NCBI RefSeq assembly: GCF_051117495.1
Contig: NZ_JBNPEF010000028.1
Span: forward strand, 124,001 to 188,000
Direction of reading: 5' to 3'
Source: Marivirga sp051117495
GTDB taxonomy: Bacteria > Bacteroidota > Bacteroidia > Cytophagales > Cyclobacteriaceae
Length of the DNA stretch: 64,000 nt
Both the position numbers and the translations under genes were made by a program. The notes beneath the pieces were generated by a model. That model was not told the origin of the DNA. It worked only from the letters and a program-made list of their open reading frames with translations, and searched no databases. Shown here in pieces: positions 9,518-18,598 of the stretch (positions within the stretch are counted from its first letter, which is position 1; the number at the start of each line of letters is the position of its first letter).

Positions 9518-10134
9518 TTTCTGATGAGCAATTTTCTTTTATCAGCAAAAAAATTCAAAATAGTGAGATTTCTCAAAAGGAAGTTCAGGACGACCTAATT
9601 GACCATTTTTGTTGTCTAGTTGAATTAGAAATGCAAGAAGGAAAATCCTTTGATGAAGCCTACCATGTAGCCTATCAGCAAACTACTCCCAATGGATTTG
9701 AAGAAATACAATACGAAACTTTCTTTTTATTAAACCATAAAAAACTAATACTTATGAAACAGTTCACTTACATTTCGGGCTATTTATTTGCCCTTTCGAC
9801 AACTGCGGGAGCATTTTTCAAAATAATGCATTTCCCAGGAGCAGCACTTTTGTTGTTAATAGGTTTAATGGGAATATCATTTATATTCTTGCCGTTATTG
9901 CTATTTAATAAATTTAAAGACAAGGTTTTTAAACTTATGTCAGAAAAATTAAAATGGATATTTGGTACACTAAGCTTAATGTTAATTTTAGTTGGAAGTT
10001 GTTTTAAAGTACTTCACCTTCCTGGTGCAATGGTATTATTAGGATTGGGGATGATTATATTTGGAATTCTATTTTTACCTTTCCTATTTTTCAGAATGTT
10101 TAAATCAAGTCAAGAAGAGGCTACAAGCCAATGA
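9514..10134 (+). CDS. PadR-linked membrane protein with two GldL-like repeats
   Basis: The 206-residue protein has a soluble N-terminal part of about 75 residues with DDLIDHFCCLVELEMQEGKS, resembling the small helical prefix domain seen on proteins encoded next to PadR genes. Four membrane helices follow in two similar halves. Each half carries a motif shared with the gliding and type IX secretion protein GldL: FKIMHFPGAALLLLIGL and FKVLHLPGAMVLLGLGM. GldL itself is about the same size but has a long C-terminal cytoplasmic region that is missing here, so this is a relative, not GldL. It overlaps padR and the next gene by four bases each. Function unknown; a role in envelope stress or export is only a guess. 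Confidence 0.8.
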   Translation: MISDEQFSFISKKIQNSEISQKEVQDDLIDHFCCLVELEMQEGKSFDEAYHVAYQQTTPNGFEEIQYETFFLLNHKKLILMKQFTYISGYLFALSTTAGAFFKIMHFPGAALLLLIGLMGISFIFLPLLLFNKFKDKVFKLMSEKLKWIFGTLSLMLILVGSCFKVLHLPGAMVLLGLGMIIFGILFLPFLFFRMFKSSQEEATSQ

Positions 10135-10511
10135 GGAGTATGAAAAAAATCATTCAAATTTCAGCCTGGCTATTTAGTTTTATATTTATGTTAGGGTTTT
10201 TCTTCTTTACATTGAAAATTCCCTATTCATACGTATTGCTCTACTCAGGAGGAACTATAGTTGGGCTGATTTGTATTCCTTTAATATTTCTTTATCAGTG
10301 GAAAGAGCATAAATTGATAAAGAATAGAATTCTATTCCAGTGGATTTTTGGACAGTCAGCACTGGTCATTTTCATCATATCAACCTGGATAAGGTTCATC
10401 GATACTTTTTCAGCTAATATTAGCTTAGGAATTTCATTTTCGATTTTAGCATTTACTTTCTTTCCTTTATTATTTTATAATATGTATAAACAGTCACTTG
10501 AAGAGATTTGA
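10131..10511 (+). CDS. Small four-helix membrane protein of the padR cassette
   Basis: This 126-residue protein is almost entirely hydrophobic, with four predicted membrane helices in two pairs separated by a basic loop, YQWKEHKLIKNR. Its layout copies the membrane half of the preceding gene (helix pair, basic loop, helix pair), and both end in a similar FxMxKxSxEE tail, so the two probably share an origin although the GldL-like HFPGA motif is degenerate here (LKIPYSYVLL). The start at 10131 overlaps the previous stop as ATGA; a second ATG at 10140, with a GAGGAG just before it, is also possible. It is the last gene of the padR operon and converges with the methyltransferase gene nine bases away. 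Confidence 0.78.
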   Translation: MRSMKKIIQISAWLFSFIFMLGFFFFTLKIPYSYVLLYSGGTIVGLICIPLIFLYQWKEHKLIKNRILFQWIFGQSALVIFIISTWIRFIDTFSANISLGISFSILAFTFFPLLFYNMYKQSLEEI

Positions 10512-10520
10512 AATTAATGA

Positions 10521-11231
10521 TTAGTCCAGTACAAATATCATGCAGTGCTGCCAAGGAAGATTATCAATATTCTTTTGCAACCTAAAACCAGATGCCTCAA
10601 ATTCTTTAACCGCCTGTTCCTCGCTCATCTTGTGTAATCGCTTTATTGGAACACTATCATCCTCTGCCCTATATTCTATCAGAAAAATTTTTCCATTTGT
10701 TTTTAATGATTTCTTAATGGATGCCAACATTTCAACTGGGTAACTAAACTCATGATAAACATCCACCATCAATACCTTATCAATTGAATTATCCGGCAAA
10801 TTCACGCTTTTATCAGTTCCTTTTACTAACTTGATGTTATTGAGACCTACTTCAGAATTCTTTTCTCTAATTGCTTGAAGCATCTCTTCTTGAATATCTA
10901 TAGCATAGACCAGTCCATTTTTGGCTTTAGGAGCCATCTTAAAAACATGATAGCCTGAACCAGCCCCAATATCTGCAATGATATCATCTGGCTGAATATC
11001 CATATTCTTCAATAGTCTTGTGGTGTTTTCTTCCTGTTCTCTTTCAGATCGTTCCAGCCAATTGATACCCTGATAACCCATCACATAAGCAATTTCCCTG
11101 CCCATATACCATTTTCCGGTTCCAAATCGATCTCCGGATTTATATGTATAATTTTGATCGGATTCAACAGTTTGTGCTGTACATCCAAAAAAATACATGA
11201 AGAAGAAAATAGATAATGATAGCTTTTTCAT
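10521..11231 (-). CDS. SAM-dependent methyltransferase with lipoprotein signal
   Basis: The 236-residue product has a class I methyltransferase core: glycine-rich motif I IADIGAGSGYHVFKMA, acidic motif YAIDIQEEM, and a later VLMVDVYHEF. Before the core is the stretch YMGREIAYVMGYQGINWLER found in a widespread family of these proteins. I start it at 11231, where MKKLSLSIFFFMYFFG leads to Cys17 and gives a bacterial lipoprotein signal; a longer frame to 11309 adds a leader that runs through the terminator of the next gene. A lipid-anchored exported methyltransferase is odd because SAM is cytoplasmic, so either the enzyme uses a different cofactor or role outside the cell, or the hydrophobic start anchors it inside. 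The substrate is unknown. Confidence 0.85.
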   Translation of the reverse strand: MKKLSLSIFFFMYFFGCTAQTVESDQNYTYKSGDRFGTGKWYMGREIAYVMGYQGINWLERSEREQEENTTRLLKNMDIQPDDIIADIGAGSGYHVFKMAPKAKNGLVYAIDIQEEMLQAIREKNSEVGLNNIKLVKGTDKSVNLPDNSIDKVLMVDVYHEFSYPVEMLASIKKSLKTNGKIFLIEYRAEDDSVPIKRLHKMSEEQAVKEFEASGFRLQKNIDNLPWQHCMIFVLD

Positions 11232-11292
11232 AACTAGCTTTTGGTATTGAAACCGACAGAAGATCAAATGGTTTTTTGGAATTCTCTTAAAT

Positions 11293-11322
11293 AAAAAAAG
11301 GACTGCCAAAACAGTCCTTTTT
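11293..11322 (-). terminator. Terminator after the 2-oxoacid dehydrogenase E2 gene
   Basis: The arms AAAAAGGACTG and CAGTCCTTTTT pair around a six-base loop. On the minus strand it is followed by a run of T, which places it as the terminator of the E2 gene that ends at 11351. Confidence 0.85.
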
Positions 11323-11350
11323 AAATCAATCCATTAAATCAAATTATCAA

Positions 11351-12691
11351 TTATAAATCTTTCTTAACATCCCATTTTTCTAAGTAATCAGCTACTCTTC
11401 TCACCACCATTCCTCCTAATGAGCCATCTACTACTCTATGGTCATAAGAGTGGGATAGGAACATTTTATGCCTAACTGCAATCACATCTCCTTGAGGAGT
11501 TTCCAGAACAGCAGGCTTCTTAACAATGGCTCCCAAAGCTAAAATCCCGACTTGTGGTTGCATGATAATTGGTGTACCCATTACATTACCGAATGATCCT
11601 ACATTGGAAATGGTAAATGTTCCACCTTCGAGTTCTTCAGCCTTTAATTTGCCATCCCGTGCCCTTCTGGCCAAATCATTCACTTTATTGGCCAATCCTC
11701 TAATGTTCAACTGATCAGCATCTCTAATCACCGGTACAATCAAATTACCGCTTGGCAGGGCTACAGCCATTCCAATATTGATGTGCTTCTTTTTAATAAT
11801 TTTATCACCATCCACCTGAATATTGATCATTGGATAATCTTTAATGGCTTTTACAACTGCCTCAATGAAAATTGGGGTGAAGGTTAGATTTCCATTTTCT
11901 TGCTCTTTGAAAGTGTTTTTGTGTTTGTTTCTCCACTGAACAACGCTGGTCATATCTGCTTCAACAAAGGAAGTCACATGCGGAGAAATACGCTTAGAAT
12001 CTACCATTCTGCCGGCAATCATCTTACGCATTCTATCCATCTCTATGATTTCATCATCACCAGAAATACTTACAGGAACACCTTGCGGAGCTGGTTGAGC
12101 TGCAGGCTGTGAGCTTGGTGCTGATTGAGTAGCACTTTGCGCTGGTTGGCTAGGCGTTTGAGCAGGAGCCTCACCTCTATTATCTAAATATGATAAAATA
12201 TCTTTTTTGGTAACCCTACCATCTTTTCCCGTACCGGAAATTGATTCCAATTCAGCCATTTGGATGTTTTCTTCCTTGGCAATGTTTCTTACCAGAGGAG
12301 AATAGAATCGGCCTGACTCTGATCTTGCCGCTATGTCATGTCCATTAGTTGAAGTTGCTAAAGAAGTACTCTTTTCAGCGGATGCAGGTGCAGCTTCCTC
12401 TTTTTCTTCAGTTTTTGTAGTAGCACCATTATCGGCAGCAGCAGATCCGCCCTCAGTTTCAATAATGGCAATTGGTTTACCAACTGCTACTATGTCACCT
12501 TCCTGAACCAATATTTGTTTTAAGACACCTGCTTCTAAGGCAGGAACTTCAGTATCCACCTTATCCGTGGCTACTTCCAATACTGATTCATCTTCTTCAA
12601 TAGTGTCACCTTCTTTTTTCAACCAAGTGAGCACTGTTGCTTCCATTATACTTTCGCCCATTTTGGGCATTACCATTTCTACCGTTGCCAT
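11351..12691 (-). CDS. 2-oxoacid dehydrogenase E2 (dihydrolipoamide acyltransferase)
   Basis: This 446-residue E2 component transfers acyl groups from lipoate to CoA in a 2-oxoacid dehydrogenase complex. One N-terminal lipoyl domain has the lipoylated Lys44 in ATDKVDTEV. An Ala/Pro/Gln-rich linker leads to the E3/E1-binding domain (about residues 129-165, FYSPLVRNIAKEE to GRVTKKDILSYL), a second linker, and the catalytic domain from about residue 215. The active-site motif DHRVVDG holds His418 and Asp422. A single lipoyl domain and the overall sequence fit the branched-chain type common in Bacteroidota more than the pyruvate E2, but the substrate is not settled. E1 and E3 genes are not adjacent, so the gene is transcribed alone. 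Confidence 0.93.
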   Translation of the reverse strand: MATVEMVMPKMGESIMEATVLTWLKKEGDTIEEDESVLEVATDKVDTEVPALEAGVLKQILVQEGDIVAVGKPIAIIETEGGSAAADNGATTKTEEKEEAAPASAEKSTSLATSTNGHDIAARSESGRFYSPLVRNIAKEENIQMAELESISGTGKDGRVTKKDILSYLDNRGEAPAQTPSQPAQSATQSAPSSQPAAQPAPQGVPVSISGDDEIIEMDRMRKMIAGRMVDSKRISPHVTSFVEADMTSVVQWRNKHKNTFKEQENGNLTFTPIFIEAVVKAIKDYPMINIQVDGDKIIKKKHINIGMAVALPSGNLIVPVIRDADQLNIRGLANKVNDLARRARDGKLKAEELEGGTFTISNVGSFGNVMGTPIIMQPQVGILALGAIVKKPAVLETPQGDVIAVRHKMFLSHSYDHRVVDGSLGGMVVRRVADYLEKWDVKKDL

Positions 12692-12858
12692 GTAATAATT
12701 AGTCGTTTATTGAAATGAAAAAACTTTTCGTAATTTAATTATATTTTGTCTTACTACCCAATCATCGCCAAGAGCTGTGTCTGAACAGCTAGGAACAAAT
12801 CAAGAGCATTGAAATACAATCAATCTTCAAAGGACGTTTTCCTTTTTCGAACCTATAA

Positions 12859-12873
12859 AAACCTGTCAGGTTT
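12859..12873. repeat. Palindrome AAACCTGTCAGGTTT
   Basis: A perfect 15-base palindrome with a single central base. A related copy lies 55 bases away at 12928. The sequence resembles short dispersed palindromes of Bacteroidota intergenic regions. Confidence 0.6.
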
Positions 12874-12927
12874 ATCTTGTTTGATTCAAACAAATAGTTT
12901 TAGTATTTGCTTCAGTGTAAAATTAAA

Positions 12928-12942
12928 AAACTTGACAGGTTT
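12928..12942. repeat. Degenerate second copy, AAACTTGACAGGTTT
   Basis: It differs from the first palindrome at two of 15 positions and keeps the CAGGTTT half exactly. The two copies flank about 55 AT-rich bases upstream of the E2 gene. Confidence 0.5.
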
Positions 12943-13003
12943 GCCCACATAACAAAACCAAATCAAATTTGTACAAAATTAGCATTTATAAACTTTTTCT
13001 CAA

Positions 13004-14254
13004 TTATTTTGAGCTTAAAGTTTGTCGAACCAAATTTAATAATGAATTAGATGTTATCTCGATATTACTTTGCCTATCAAACTGAAAATGATACAATTTC
13101 GTTTGGGTATTCTTTCCATCTGCCAAAGCAACCCAAGTTGTACCCACTGGTTTGTCCTTTGTTGCACCTGTTGGACCGGCTATTCCACTTGTGGAAATAC
13201 CTATATCAGCACCAAAAAGTTCACGAACGCACTCGGCCATCTCAATTACCGTTTCCTCACTAACAGCACCATACTGTTCAATAGTTTCTTTTTTCACCCC
13301 TAGAACATTAATTTTCAAATCATTATGATATGGATTAATTCCTCCTCTGTAATATTCAGAGCTTCCGGAATTGGAAGTGATCAAATGAGCTATATATCCG
13401 CCAGTACAACTTTCAGCACAAGCCAAGGTCAACTTTTTCTCATTCAACAACTCCCCTATTTTACTTGCTAAATTGCTTTCATCAGTACCATAAATATATT
13501 TACCAACTTGTTCATACAGCTTATCTACTTCCTGATCTATTAATTTCTGAAGGTATTTTTCATCCTCACCTGATGCAGTCAATCTCATTTTCACCTGATT
13601 TAATCCAGGTAAATAGGCCAATTTAATTTCATTGGGGAGATTATTTTCCCATTCTTCCAATCTTTCTGCCAATATACTTTCCGGAATCCCTACTGTTTTG
13701 ACCATTTTATGAATAAGCACCGGTGTTTTAAAAATCTCCTTAAATTTTGGCAATACAGTGTCCTCCATCATGTATTTCATTTCCTTGGGAACACCGGGCA
13801 TTGAAATAAAAACCTTCCCTTCCTTCTCAAACCACATCCCAGGAGCAGTGCCATATTTATTTTCAATTGGGGTGCATTTCTCAGGTAATTCGGCCTGACC
13901 TTTATTTAATTCATTAAGTTCCCTACCTCTTTTAGCAAATCGTTTTCTTAAATCCTCCAAAATATCCTCATGAAGTTTCATGCCGGAATCAAAATATTTC
14001 GCCAACAGGGGTTTGGTCAGATCATCTTTGGTAGGGCCTAGTCCTCCGGTAATGATGATGATATCAGCATTATCCTCAGCTTCTTTAAAAGCACGCATCA
14101 TTGCTTCTTGATTATCGGCTACCGTAACTTTTCTTTTTACCCGAATGCCCAATTTATCTAACTCAGCACTTATAAAATACGAGTTTGTGTCTAAAGTTTG
14201 ACCATATAAAATCTCATCCCCTACAGAGATTAATTCTGCATATATATCCTTCAT
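13004..14254 (-). CDS. cinA: CinA-family nicotinamide mononucleotide deamidase
   Basis: The 416-residue protein has the full CinA layout: an N-terminal molybdopterin-binding-like (COG1058) domain and a C-terminal PncC-type NMN deamidase. The N-terminal domain shows SVGDEILYGQTLDTNS, ITGGLGPTKDDLTK and MPGVPKEM. The C-terminal domain shows the nucleophile region AESCTGGYIAHLI, then GAVSEETVIEMAE and STSGIAGPTG near the end. The family recycles NAD by converting NMN to nicotinic acid mononucleotide and, through the first domain, acts as an ADP-ribose pyrophosphatase. It lies 14 bases downstream of the secreted protease gene on the same strand, so it may share that transcript, although the functions are unrelated. 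Confidence 0.94.
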   Translation of the reverse strand: MKDIYAELISVGDEILYGQTLDTNSYFISAELDKLGIRVKRKVTVADNQEAMMRAFKEAEDNADIIIITGGLGPTKDDLTKPLLAKYFDSGMKLHEDILEDLRKRFAKRGRELNELNKGQAELPEKCTPIENKYGTAPGMWFEKEGKVFISMPGVPKEMKYMMEDTVLPKFKEIFKTPVLIHKMVKTVGIPESILAERLEEWENNLPNEIKLAYLPGLNQVKMRLTASGEDEKYLQKLIDQEVDKLYEQVGKYIYGTDESNLASKIGELLNEKKLTLACAESCTGGYIAHLITSNSGSSEYYRGGINPYHNDLKINVLGVKKETIEQYGAVSEETVIEMAECVRELFGADIGISTSGIAGPTGATKDKPVGTTWVALADGKNTQTKLYHFQFDRQSNIEITSNSLLNLVRQTLSSK

Positions 14255-14268
14255 GTTTACAAATACTT

Positions 14269-17200
14269 TTAACGGCTTATAACAAATAAAAATGAAGCCT
14301 CTTGTTTTCCTTTTCTAATAATCAAATAATAAGGGCCTTGTTTTAATTCCGATACATCTATAATTTCAGTTTGCAAAAGGGGTAAATCATTTTTTGATTT
14401 CATCACTTCTTTGCCTTTTGTATCGATAACACTGTAGGAATCAAATTTGAATTGATTTTTTCCTGTTAAGTGCACTAATTTGTCAGCAGGATTGGGATAA
14501 ATTGAAAAATATGATTTTAACTCATTCTTATTTCCCAATAAAGGATCATTAAAAACCACAATTTGTCTCTTGCTTGTTTCCTCACATCCCAAAGTATCGC
14601 TAACAGACAATTGAATATCAAATACACCTGCTTCAGAAAGTTGATGTTTAATTACTGGATTCTGACCTATCGATTGATTATTGATTTTCCAAGTCCATGA
14701 ATCTGCAGATTCTGAAATTGATTTCAATTGAATTTCATTCTCAAAAGCTAAGTTTATTGTATCATGCGATAAAGTAAATTCAGCGGTTAAATCACTAACA
14801 AAAATCGGCACTTCCACTACTTCAGACGGATGAATATTTTCAACATTTATAGCAAATACACTCATATTGCCATCCACAGACTCAATATTTACTTCGGCTC
14901 CTTTTCCTATCAATTGGTTCAATTCCTCATCTTCAAAATAGTAAATATTATCTGAATTTAAGGCAGATAATACTACACTTTCACTTTGGCATAAATAATA
15001 ATTCTCAAATTCAGGATTTGGACTGGCGGAAGTCTCAAAGAGTGTAGAATCCACACAACCAGACTCGGATATTGCAAATAATTTCAGAACCCCGTCCTTA
15101 AGTTTCAGTAAATCAAAATAAATTTCATTATCAGTGCCTATTGTGTCATCCTTTATCATCCAAACCAATTCCTTCGCTAACTCGCTCTTGCTTTTGGCCA
15201 CTCCTCTCATTTCTTGATTATCCGATTCCATATCAAGACTGACTTCCATTTTTGCCTTAAGTTGAATTACTGAAGCCTCAAATTTTATGGGTTTTGAAGG
15301 ATATTCTCCTGATTCATTTCTTATATAGAGAATAGTGTCATTCATGATACTTTCAATCACCATTTCAGATCCTTTGAATAATTGATTTTCCAAAAGGCTG
15401 TCTGCATAAACAGTAATTTCATCAATATCCGGATGATGAACTACTAAATCATCCTTCATACAAATTTCTACATCCTTGATATTTGGCTTTACGGCTCTTT
15501 GAAAAACTTCAAATGACTTTACTAAAGTATCCTTGCAACCAATACTGTTAGTAATGATTAATTCTGCACTATAAATCCCTGCTGAATCAAATACTATATT
15601 TGGATTTTGCTTAGTGGAAGTAAAACCATTGCTAAAACTCCAATGCCAACTTTCAGCATCTTCACTTTGATCGGTAAATTTAAAACTATTGGTCTCTTCC
15701 GCATCAAGTAAAATCGGTTCATTAGGCAATAAGAATGAGGCAGTAGGCTTTCGAATGGAAATAACAAACCTTTTTCTTATACTTCTAACTCCAAGGGAAT
15801 CTCTTTCCGATATGTAAAAGGTAGTGTCATTGGAGATTGTTCCGACTTCAAATTCTGTTCCAGAATAAAGCACGGTGTCAACAGTTGCAGATGCATAAAC
15901 ATCATATTCAGATTTTTCAGGAGAAGTAATAACAGGACTTTCATCTTTGCAGATAAAATATTGTTTGCCAAAAGGAGGCAATGTATAACTTAATGAATCC
16001 TTATCTTTGGCTTTTTGAACAAGTGCCTTTAAATCATCTAAATTCTCTGCTCTCATAACCGCAAAAGAAACCGTTTGTAAACTAGCCGCATTGAAATTTG
16101 GAATTAGAATTCCATGCAGACTTCCGATATTGTTTCCTCCCGATAAATCACCAGCTTTTTGCTTTGAAAATGAGTTCGTCAATGCATTTCTGATAATATT
16201 TTGTTTTAGGCTGTCATTTTCCAAATCACTCTGATGCCCATTTTCAGCCCCTAAATCAAAGGCATAAAAAACAGAGTCTTGTTCAGATAATAAACTTAGC
16301 CCAACATATTCATTTTCTGAATCATCATAAGCATAGGAAAGTTGTAATGCACTATCATATTCTAATGAATTATTTATTTTATCTCCTAATGCATAGTCTG
16401 TGAAAAGCGCAAAATAAACAGAATCATAATTATTATCGCTTCTGTTCTCTACTCGATACTGATGAATTAATAAGTTTCCCTCGTCTTCCCATCCTAAAAA
16501 TCTTTGATCAATGTAAATATCTAAAGGATTACTGATTTCATCATGTTCTTTAAAAATGCTTCTTACATCGAAATCCGCTGTTATGTCATCATAACGTTTT
16601 AATGATTGAAAACTTTGATAATCATCCAAATATTGAAATGAATTGGCATTGACCAATGTATTTCTTCTTAAACTGTCCTCTCCTGCATAGAGTACGAGCC
16701 CCATATGATCAATGAGTTTATTGCCATTATACCGCACTGCATAATTATCAAATGGAGTCTCGCTGCTCCTACCTAAATTTCCGGTTGCCGTAAATCCAAA
16801 GTTCCAATCTTTAAACTGAAATAGCTTTATTTTAGGACTGCTCTGAATTTGAAAGGATTGATAATCTTCATAAAATTCGCCATTAAATAGAATCCTGAAA
16901 TTTAACGCTTCATTTTCCGGTAAATCATCGGAAAGCACTACTTTAAATTTATTATTCTGATTATTGATTTTCTCAAAAGTATCTAATGATTTAATTTTGA
17001 AATTATCTTGCAAAATAGTGACATAAGGACTAGAGCTGGTCAACAGGACTTCCACATTTTCAGTAGCCTCCAAAAAATTAGTGAATTCCACGACTATATC
17101 CAATGTATCACCAAAATAGGCCGCTTCTTCCAAGCCATTCGTAAAACTGACATCACTTATTCTAATAGAAGGTTTGTCGAAATCAGCCAACGATTTGAAT

Positions 17201-18474
17201 ACATTCAACCTTCCTTTACCAAATTTGTATTGAAAGTCGCTATTGTTTCCCACATCATTAATATCATCACTGCTTACCCTTAATTGTTCCATCACTTGTT
17301 GTGCATTCCATTCCGGGAAAACAGCCCTAATTAATGCAGCCGCTCCGGCTACCATGGGTGCCGCATAGGAAGAACCACTGTTATTATTATAGGTATCATC
17401 ATTTTCAGTGGTATAAATCCCAACACCTGGAGCCACCAGATCAATAAAATCACTATAGGTGGCATTGGCATTTCTGCTGTCATCCGCATTTACATAGCCT
17501 ACTGAAAGCACATTATCATAGGAAGCAGGGAAAAAATCGAGCTCAGCATTCGTATTTCCTGCTGCGGCCACTACAACCACATCATTTTCCATTACCGCAT
17601 AATTAATAATGTCCTGAGCAAATTGAGAGTATCTGCCTGTACTGCCCCATGAAAGATTAATGACATCACAACCTTGATCAGCTGCATAAATAATAGCCTC
17701 ATAGCTATTGCGGGAAAAATTATCCTCTGTTTTAAAAATCTTAATCGGCATAAACTTAGTATTAAAGCCTATGCCGGCTATGCCAGTGTTGTTATCAGTT
17801 GCAGCGGCCGCTATTCCAGCAACTCCGGTACCGTGTGTACTACCATCTGCTTCAGGAGCATTATCATTATCGGCAAAATCCCATCCAAAATAATTATCGA
17901 TATAACCGTCATTATCATTATCAACCCCATCTATTGGATCTGCAGTATTCAAATATAAATTCCCCTCCAAATCTTCATGGTCTAAATCCGCCCCAGTGTC
18001 AATCACCCCTATAACAATCTCCTCATTTCCTTGTGTTATATTCCATGCGTCATAAACATTAATTTGATCCAAGTGGAACTGTGCTTGACCGAATTGGGCT
18101 TCCGGATCATTGGGTACATAGAGTGGTTTTACGTTTGGATATTGTTCAGCATATTCAATATTATCAAAACTGTTTAAGAAGTTGATGTAGGATTCTTCAG
18201 AAATGTTTTTGTCAATCTCTAATTTGTATAAATTATCCAATCGACTTTTAGTCTTGGATCTCTCACTGGTTTTATTTCGATTTTCAAATCCTTTTATTTG
18301 AAGGACTTTTTCATCTTTTCGAAGATTATCAATGTTTATTAAATTAGATGGCCTTGATCTAGCCAACTGCTCATCATCCTTTAATTTGACCACCAAAACA
18401 CCAGGGACAAAATCCTGAGCCATGCTTTGATTAAAAATAAAAATACTGAGCAGTAGCGGTAAAATGTACTTCAT
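14269..18474 (-). CDS. Secreted subtilisin-like peptidase with PKD domains and T9SS tail
   Basis: This 1401-residue S8 peptidase is exported by Sec and then by the type IX system. A signal peptide (1-19, MKYILPLLLSIFIFNQSMA) leads to a propeptide of about 120 residues and a subtilisin domain with the triad Asp159 (GVIDTGADLDHED), His214 (GSTHGTGVAG) and Ser369 (SGSSYAAPMVAG). A calcium-binding-like loop, DGVDNDNDGYIDN, sits between Asp and His. Beta-rich modules follow, with PKD-like domains near 912-995 and 1228-1304. The last 80 residues form a T9SS sorting domain beginning YFSIYPNPADKLVHL and ending YYLIIRKGKQEASFLF. It is a likely cell-surface or secreted protease for peptide feeding. The gene is divergent from the PaaN gene with 124 bases between them. 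Confidence 0.95.
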   Translation of the reverse strand: MKYILPLLLSIFIFNQSMAQDFVPGVLVVKLKDDEQLARSRPSNLINIDNLRKDEKVLQIKGFENRNKTSERSKTKSRLDNLYKLEIDKNISEESYINFLNSFDNIEYAEQYPNVKPLYVPNDPEAQFGQAQFHLDQINVYDAWNITQGNEEIVIGVIDTGADLDHEDLEGNLYLNTADPIDGVDNDNDGYIDNYFGWDFADNDNAPEADGSTHGTGVAGIAAAATDNNTGIAGIGFNTKFMPIKIFKTEDNFSRNSYEAIIYAADQGCDVINLSWGSTGRYSQFAQDIINYAVMENDVVVVAAAGNTNAELDFFPASYDNVLSVGYVNADDSRNANATYSDFIDLVAPGVGIYTTENDDTYNNNSGSSYAAPMVAGAAALIRAVFPEWNAQQVMEQLRVSSDDINDVGNNSDFQYKFGKGRLNVFKSLADFDKPSIRISDVSFTNGLEEAAYFGDTLDIVVEFTNFLEATENVEVLLTSSSPYVTILQDNFKIKSLDTFEKINNQNNKFKVVLSDDLPENEALNFRILFNGEFYEDYQSFQIQSSPKIKLFQFKDWNFGFTATGNLGRSSETPFDNYAVRYNGNKLIDHMGLVLYAGEDSLRRNTLVNANSFQYLDDYQSFQSLKRYDDITADFDVRSIFKEHDEISNPLDIYIDQRFLGWEDEGNLLIHQYRVENRSDNNYDSVYFALFTDYALGDKINNSLEYDSALQLSYAYDDSENEYVGLSLLSEQDSVFYAFDLGAENGHQSDLENDSLKQNIIRNALTNSFSKQKAGDLSGGNNIGSLHGILIPNFNAASLQTVSFAVMRAENLDDLKALVQKAKDKDSLSYTLPPFGKQYFICKDESPVITSPEKSEYDVYASATVDTVLYSGTEFEVGTISNDTTFYISERDSLGVRSIRKRFVISIRKPTASFLLPNEPILLDAEETNSFKFTDQSEDAESWHWSFSNGFTSTKQNPNIVFDSAGIYSAELIITNSIGCKDTLVKSFEVFQRAVKPNIKDVEICMKDDLVVHHPDIDEITVYADSLLENQLFKGSEMVIESIMNDTILYIRNESGEYPSKPIKFEASVIQLKAKMEVSLDMESDNQEMRGVAKSKSELAKELVWMIKDDTIGTDNEIYFDLLKLKDGVLKLFAISESGCVDSTLFETSASPNPEFENYYLCQSESVVLSALNSDNIYYFEDEELNQLIGKGAEVNIESVDGNMSVFAINVENIHPSEVVEVPIFVSDLTAEFTLSHDTINLAFENEIQLKSISESADSWTWKINNQSIGQNPVIKHQLSEAGVFDIQLSVSDTLGCEETSKRQIVVFNDPLLGNKNELKSYFSIYPNPADKLVHLTGKNQFKFDSYSVIDTKGKEVMKSKNDLPLLQTEIIDVSELKQGPYYLIIRKGKQEASFLFVISR

Positions 18475-18598
18475 AGGTTGATTTTTGGTGTTGTTTTTCT
18501 AAAAAACTTTTCCTTCCACAGAAAAGCATTTTCTCGCTTCAAATCTTAAATGTATATTTAGGCTTTGAGAATATAACACAAATTTAAAAATATTATCC

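Larger units (their letters stand above)
12692..13003 (-). other. 312-base gap between cinA and the E2 gene, with palindromes
   Basis: No open frame is credible here. It holds the E2 promoter region (not recognised), a six-base inverted repeat AGCTGT/ACAGCT at 12773-12790, and two related palindromes listed separately. Confidence 0.6.

Noticed and set aside
11232..11309. N-terminal extension of the methyltransferase
   Set aside because: It overlaps the E2 terminator and hides a good lipoprotein signal.
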